In this document: positions 6,285-6,386 of the stretch, piece by piece
Numbering within the stretch: the stretch's first letter is position 1
Layout: the number at the start of each line of letters is the position of its first letter
Assembly (NCBI GenBank): GCA_007134115.1
Contig: SLLK01000368.1
Span: 1 to 6,386 of the forward strand
Direction of reading: 5' to 3'
Length of the DNA stretch: 6,386 nt
Origin: Gammaproteobacteria bacterium
GTDB lineage: Bacteria > Pseudomonadota > Gammaproteobacteria > UBA5335 > SLRW01
The notes under the pieces: model-generated
Database searches by the model: none
Told to the model about the DNA's origin: nothing
Seen by the model: the letters and a program-made list of their open reading frames with translations, nothing else
Translations under genes and position numbers: made by a program

Positions 6285-6380
6285 GGAACAGCCTCCAGTA
6301 GAATAGGTTTGTACCAACAAAACTAACTACGAAAGGACTGTTCCAATGACTAGTCTAACAGAATTGCCTTCGGAGGCTGT
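6285..6380. repeat. Nested inverted repeats around the start of the divergent gene
   Basis: The stretch GGAACAGCCTCC (6285-6296) has two complementary partners downstream. Its first seven bases match CTGTTCC (6338-6344), which ends one base before the ATG at 6346. Bases 6288-6296 match GGAGGCTGT (6372-6380), which lies inside the new gene. The two pairings share bases 6288-6291 and so exclude each other over that part. This could be an operator pair, an RNA switch or the end of an element; nothing decides between them. Confidence 0.35.
6299..6304 (+). promoter_or_regulatory. Possible -10 box of the divergent gene
   Basis: TAGAAT on the plus strand matches the -10 consensus at five of six bases and is identical to the -10 box of the opposing rpsO promoter. 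No good -35 box lies 16-18 bp upstream. If used, the leader would be about 35 nt and would contain the GAAAGGA ribosome site. Confidence 0.3.
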
Positions 6381-6386
6381 GGCCCG
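6346..6386 (+). CDS. Start of an unidentified divergent gene (13 codons in window)
   Basis: An ATG at 6346 opens a frame reading MTSLTELPSEAVA up to the window edge with no stop. The main support is an excellent ribosome site, GAAAGGA (6331-6337), 8 nt before the ATG and the same type as that of RNase J. The gene is divergent from rpsO, with a 129-nt shared upstream region. Thirteen residues are too few to assign a family. The inverted repeats around its start would fit a regulated gene or a mobile element, but neither is shown. Confidence 0.6.
   Translation, partial: MTSLTELPSEAVA

Noticed and set aside
1..6386. CRISPR array, tRNA, rRNA or complete insertion sequence
   Set aside because: No spaced direct repeats, cloverleaf or rRNA-like stretch, or transposase motif was seen on either strand.

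Overview
The window looks like a bacterial chromosomal segment, probably from the Patescibacteria (Candidate Phyla Radiation), with Saccharibacteria as the best guess. The basis is the RNase J type (a GINYGIADTTY segment after the first strands and a long low-complexity N-terminus), the cysteine-poor family-4 uracil-DNA glycosylase, very tight packing, and mixed translation starts (some Shine-Dalgarno, some none). This placement is inference; no marker gene is decisive. The segment is GC-rich and uses the standard stop codons TAA and TAG.

Almost everything lies on the minus strand, so transcription runs from high to low coordinates. A strong promoter near 6225-6253 starts rpsO (ribosomal protein S15, 5950-6216), apparently with a leaderless or almost leaderless mRNA. 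A 181-nt spacer with several inverted repeats follows, then pnp (polynucleotide phosphorylase, 3621-5768). A 74-residue protein with two membrane helices (3416-3640) overlaps the end of pnp. A small uracil-DNA glycosylase of family-4 type (2839-3405) starts 10 nt after it, and RNase J (666-2801) closes the run, 37 nt downstream. After RNase J, a separate promoter (602-630) drives an HdeD/DUF308-type multi-span membrane protein, which runs off the left edge (1-568). At the right edge a divergent plus-strand gene begins at 6346 and is cut after 13 codons.

The core is an RNA-metabolism cluster. S15 and PNPase form the classical rpsO-pnp pair, here extended by RNase J. The operon therefore carries both a 3'-to-5' phosphorolytic exonuclease and a 5'-to-3' exo/endonuclease, with a membrane mini-protein and a DNA-repair glycosylase between them. 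The most unusual points are a tyrosine at beta-CASP motif C of RNase J, where RNA-cleaving members have a zinc-binding histidine; the loss of three of the four iron-sulfur cysteines in the glycosylase; an 11-bp hairpin in the pnp leader that could serve autoregulation; and a set of competing inverted repeats at the start of the divergent gene. I see no mobile element, CRISPR array, tRNA or rRNA.
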